A stretch of 16,244 nt of DNA from an uncultured Eubacteriales bacterium (GTDB taxonomy: Bacteria > Bacillota > Clostridia > Lachnospirales > Lachnospiraceae): positions 1 through 16,244 of the forward strand of contig UQVN01000048.1 of NCBI GenBank assembly GCA_900544525.1, read 5' to 3'. The translations under genes and the position numbers were made by a program. A model generated the notes under the pieces. That model saw only the letters and a list, made by a program, of their open reading frames with translations. It did no database searches and was not told where the DNA came from. Positions 13,736-16,244 of the stretch are shown here, one piece after another; position 1 is the first letter of the stretch, and each line of letters opens with the position of its first letter.

Positions 13736-15046
13736 TTATGCAATAACTTTAAATGCTTCTTCTAAATCTTCAATAATATCATCAATATTTTCAGTTCCAA
13801 TGGACAAACGAATAGTATTTGGCCAAATGCCCTGTTCTTTTAACTCTTCTTCTGTACATTGGCTATGGGTTGTGGTGGCTGGATGAATCACTAAAGATTT
13901 CACATCCGCCACATTGGCCAGTAAAGAAAATAATTCCAGATTGTCGATGAATTCCTTAGCTTTTTCTTCATCACCTTTAATTTCAAATGTAAAAATGGAA
14001 CCACCACCATTTGGAAAATATTTTTGATATAACTCTCTTTGTCCTTCCTCTTCAGATACGGATGGATGATGTACCTTTTCTACTTGAGGATGGTTCTTTA
14101 AATATTCTACTACTTTTAATGCATTTTCTACATGGCGTTCTACTCGAAGAGATAATGTCTCCAATCCTTGTAAAAAGAAAAAGGCGTGGAACGGAGAAAG
14201 AGTTGCTCCTGTATCTCGAAGTAAAATTGCTCGAATTTTTGTAACAAAAGCGGCTTTTCCTACTGCTTTCGTAAAGGAAATTCCATGATAACTTTTGTTT
14301 GGCTCTGTTAGTGATGAGAATTTTCCAGATGCCTCCCAATCAAAGTTTCCACTATCCACAATCACTCCCCCAATTGTCGTTCCATGTCCTCCAATAAACT
14401 TTGTAGCTGAGTGTACCACAATATCCGCCCCATACTCAAATGGGCGAACTAAGTATGGTGTTGCAAACGTGTTATCGACTACAAGTGGAATCTGATGACG
14501 ATGTGCAATTGTTGCAATTGCTTCAATATCCACCACATCACAGTTTGGATTTCCCAGTGTTTCAATGAAAATGGCTTTTGTATTTTCTTGAATCGCTTTT
14601 TCCACTTCTTCTTCGTTAAAAATATTTACAAACGTTGTTTGAATTCCATACTCTGGCAATGTGTGGGCGAGTAAATTATAAGATCCTCCATAAACATTAT
14701 TGGCAGATACGATATGATCTCCATTTTGTGCTAAATTTTGAATCGTATAGGAAATAGCTGCTGCTCCTGATGCAACTGCTAATGCCGCTACTCCACCTTC
14801 TAATGCTGCGATTCTTTTTTCAAATGCCTCTTGGGTTGGATTGGTCAATCGTCCATAAATATTTCCAGCATCTTCTAATCCAAATCTTGCTCTTGCGTGT
14901 TCGCTATTATGAAATACATAAGAAGATGTTTGATAAATTGGAACTGCTCTTGCATCTGTCACAGGATCTGGATTTTCTTGTCCTGCGTGTAATTGTAATG
15001 TTTCAAATTTTAATTGTCTATTGGCTCTTGTAATCTTTTCGCTCAT
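13736..15046 (-). CDS. metY: O-acetylhomoserine sulfhydrylase (O-acetylhomoserine aminocarboxypropyltransferase)
   Basis: A 436-aa PLP enzyme of the Cys/Met metabolism family that joins O-acetylhomoserine with sulfide or methanethiol to give homocysteine or methionine. Seen: FETLQLHAGQENPDP at the start, PIYQTSSYVF, YGRLTNPTQ, the pyridine-contacting D191 in VVDNTFATP, the PLP lysine K216 in HSATKFIGGHG, and LVIHPATTTHSQ near the end. Length fits MetY (about 425-440 aa), longer than the cystathionine synthase/lyase branch. The start at 15046 is chosen because GGAGGAAG lies just before it and homologues begin near here; the frame runs open to 15112 with a Lys/Arg-rich stretch that looks untranslated. 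It lies 66 bp after the LysR gene with no terminator between, so the two are probably co-transcribed. Confidence 0.9.
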   Translation of the reverse strand: MSEKITRANRQLKFETLQLHAGQENPDPVTDARAVPIYQTSSYVFHNSEHARARFGLEDAGNIYGRLTNPTQEAFEKRIAALEGGVAALAVASGAAAISYTIQNLAQNGDHIVSANNVYGGSYNLLAHTLPEYGIQTTFVNIFNEEEVEKAIQENTKAIFIETLGNPNCDVVDIEAIATIAHRHQIPLVVDNTFATPYLVRPFEYGADIVVHSATKFIGGHGTTIGGVIVDSGNFDWEASGKFSSLTEPNKSYHGISFTKAVGKAAFVTKIRAILLRDTGATLSPFHAFFFLQGLETLSLRVERHVENALKVVEYLKNHPQVEKVHHPSVSEEEGQRELYQKYFPNGGGSIFTFEIKGDEEKAKEFIDNLELFSLLANVADVKSLVIHPATTTHSQCTEEELKEQGIWPNTIRLSIGTENIDDIIEDLEEAFKVIA

Positions 15047-15112
15047 AAAACTTCCTCCATTTTTTTGTCTTTTTATTTTCCTCTTTCTTTTTTCCGATTC
15101 TTTATGGACCAT

Positions 15113-16024
15113 TTAGCGAAGTGCCTTATCTTGATATCGCTTAATCTCTTCTATATATTTTTGTCCAAGCGGGCTAATCGTAACACCTTTTCGCACTAAA
15201 TAACCGATGGACATTTCCTCATCCGACTTTAACTTCACTGCACAATAATCCGTTCCATTTAGCTCTTCACAAAGAATTCCTGAACAAAGGGTATATCCAT
15301 TTAAACCAACCATTAAATTCAAAAGTGTCGCCCGATCATTTGCTTTAATCAGACGTTTGTACTCATAATTACTTAACACTTCTTCCGAAAAATAAAAGGA
15401 ATTATAATTTCCTTGATCAAAAGAGAGACATGGATAGTCTACTAAATCTTTTAAATCAATTTCTTCTTTTTTTGCTAAAGGATGCCCTTTCCATAGATAG
15501 ACATAAATATTACATTTTAATATCTCGTGAAATTCCAACTGAAATTCATGAAATAACTTTTCTAATACTCTATGATTAAATTCATTCATATAGAGAATCC
15601 CTATTTCACTTCGAAAATTTTTTACATCTTCGATCACTTCATATGTCTTCGTTTCATGAACTGCAAATTCATACTCATCCATTCCAAACTGCTTTACCAT
15701 CTCCACAAACGCTTTCACGGCAAACGTATAATGTTGCATCGAGACACTAAACTTTTTCTTTTCTTTTTCTTTTATTATGTATTTTGATTCTATCAATTGA
15801 TACTGCTCAACTACCTGTCTTGCATATCCTAGAAATTCTTTTCCATCTGGCGTTAATGAAATACCACGATTATTCCTTCGAAATAATTCCACCCCTATCT
15901 CTTCTTCTAATTCTCTCATGGAAGCAGAAAGACTTGGCTGAGAAATAAATAATGTTCTCGCAGCCTCATTCATGGACTTAGAATTTGCAACGGTAATTGC
16001 ATATTTTAGTTGCATGATTGTCAT
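15113..16024 (-). CDS. LysR-family transcriptional regulator
   Basis: A 303-aa LysR-type regulator. The N-terminal winged helix-turn-helix is clear: MQLKYAITVANSKSMNEAAR, then LFISQPSLSASMRELEEEIG and ELFRRNNRGISLTPDGKEFL (residues about 4-66). A coiled linker helix and a two-lobed effector domain (about 90-295) follow, with WKGHPLAKKEEIDLKDL and YPCLSF as typical landmarks. Such regulators usually bind a small metabolite and T-N11-A sites near their own promoter. AGAGGGGG stands 6 nt before the ATG. The gene precedes the metY-like gene on the same strand; since sulfur-amino-acid LysR regulators (CysB/CysL/MetR types) are common, control of metY in response to a sulfur metabolite is likely but inferred. 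The effector is not identifiable. Confidence 0.9.
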   Translation of the reverse strand: MTIMQLKYAITVANSKSMNEAARTLFISQPSLSASMRELEEEIGVELFRRNNRGISLTPDGKEFLGYARQVVEQYQLIESKYIIKEKEKKKFSVSMQHYTFAVKAFVEMVKQFGMDEYEFAVHETKTYEVIEDVKNFRSEIGILYMNEFNHRVLEKLFHEFQLEFHEILKCNIYVYLWKGHPLAKKEEIDLKDLVDYPCLSFDQGNYNSFYFSEEVLSNYEYKRLIKANDRATLLNLMVGLNGYTLCSGILCEELNGTDYCAVKLKSDEEMSIGYLVRKGVTISPLGQKYIEEIKRYQDKALR

Positions 16025-16087
16025 ACGCTTCCCCCTCTTTTTTTGTTTTGTATTACCTGTGCACTTATCATACCACTTTTTTCTCCT

Positions 16088-16127
16088 ATAGGATAACTCT
16101 AAAAAAATACTACTAGTTATAGCCTAT
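16088..16127. promoter_or_regulatory. Candidate LysR operator: ATAGG-type inverted repeat
   Basis: ATAGGATAACT (16088-16098) is mirrored by AGTTATAGCCTAT (16115-16127), matching as an inverted repeat apart from two extra bases, with 16 bp between. A further CCTAT half site is at 16129-16133. It lies in the leader upstream of the LysR gene, where autoregulatory LysR sites are expected. The rest of 16025-16244 is AT-rich with no gene seen. Confidence 0.4.
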
Positions 16128-16150
16128 TCCTATTACGAATGACTTCTTAT

Positions 16151-16159
16151 ATTATAGCA
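16151..16159 (-). promoter_or_regulatory. Extended -10 promoter for the LysR gene
   Basis: The minus strand reads TGCTATAAT, a perfect extended -10 element (TG-n-TATAAT). No recognisable -35 lies 17 bp upstream, where the sequence is A-rich. A transcript from here would carry the ATAGG inverted repeat in its leader. Confidence 0.4.
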
Positions 16160-16244
16160 TTATTTTTCTATTTTTCTTTTTCTAAATTTACTATTTGTCA
16201 CGTCTCTTTTTCCTATCTACAAACTGCATATCATTTACATAAAA

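Noticed and set aside
15047..15112. Longer MetY with a 22-residue Lys/Arg-rich N-terminus
   Set aside because: The strong GGAGGAAG site lies inside that extension, directly before the ATG at 15046, and the extension is not typical of the family.

Overview
The window is low-GC, AT-rich DNA with strong AGGAGG-type ribosome binding sites, TTGACA/TATAAT promoters, tightly packed operons and T-tailed hairpin terminators. This fits an anaerobic Firmicute of the class Clostridia, most likely Lachnospiraceae-like; the taxon is inferred from style and gene content only.

Layout. (1) 1-4147, plus strand: the end of a cell-surface polymer operon. It holds a large GT2 + CDP-glycerol glycerophosphotransferase fusion and a polysaccharide pyruvyl transferase, closed by a clear terminator. 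(2) 4254-5835, plus strand: a ZIP-family metal transporter and a TspO/MBR protein, with a long hairpin between them and a shared bidirectional terminator after TspO. (3) 12761 down to 5845, minus strand: a seven-gene operon, the most interesting part of the window. In transcription order it encodes a NifH-like ATP-dependent reductase, a FecB/BtuF-type binding lipoprotein, a FecCD/BtuC-type permease, its ATPase, two nitrogenase component 1-like subunits and a flavodoxin-like protein. (4) 12954-13676, plus strand: a divergent, cysteine-rich AraC-family regulator. (5) 16024 down to 13736, minus strand: a LysR-family regulator followed by an O-acetylhomoserine sulfhydrylase (MetY-like). A bidirectional terminator lies between this and the AraC gene.

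The nitrogenase-like operon is not a nitrogen-fixation locus: no nifE, nifN or nifB is seen, and the cofactor-ligand pattern is wrong. The NifD-like subunit keeps three cysteines (C35, C60, C121) with 25- and 61-residue spacing, the spacing I recall for BchN of dark-operative protochlorophyllide reductase (DPOR). The partner subunit has lost all three cysteines (S11, T36, S95). It has Thr where, by my alignment, BchB has the aspartate that completes the cluster. The proposed system couples an ABC importer for an iron/corrinoid/heme/siderophore-class ligand to an intracellular ATP-driven two-component reductase, with flavodoxin as a possible electron donor. Its substrate is unknown to me.

Regulation. 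The nifH-like/araC intergenic region carries a perfect-consensus promoter (TTGACA, 17 bp, TATAAT) for the AraC gene. A 16-bp palindrome, GTTAGTTATACCTAAC, follows just downstream. A related palindrome, GTTAGTTGACACTAAC, lies between the nifH-like gene and the transporter genes. Both have TTAG-N6-CTAA spacing, resembling DtxR/IdeR-type metal-repressor boxes, so metal (iron) control is a reasonable inference. No RNA genes, CRISPR arrays, insertion sequences or phage genes were seen, and no gene-free stretch exceeds about 225 bases.
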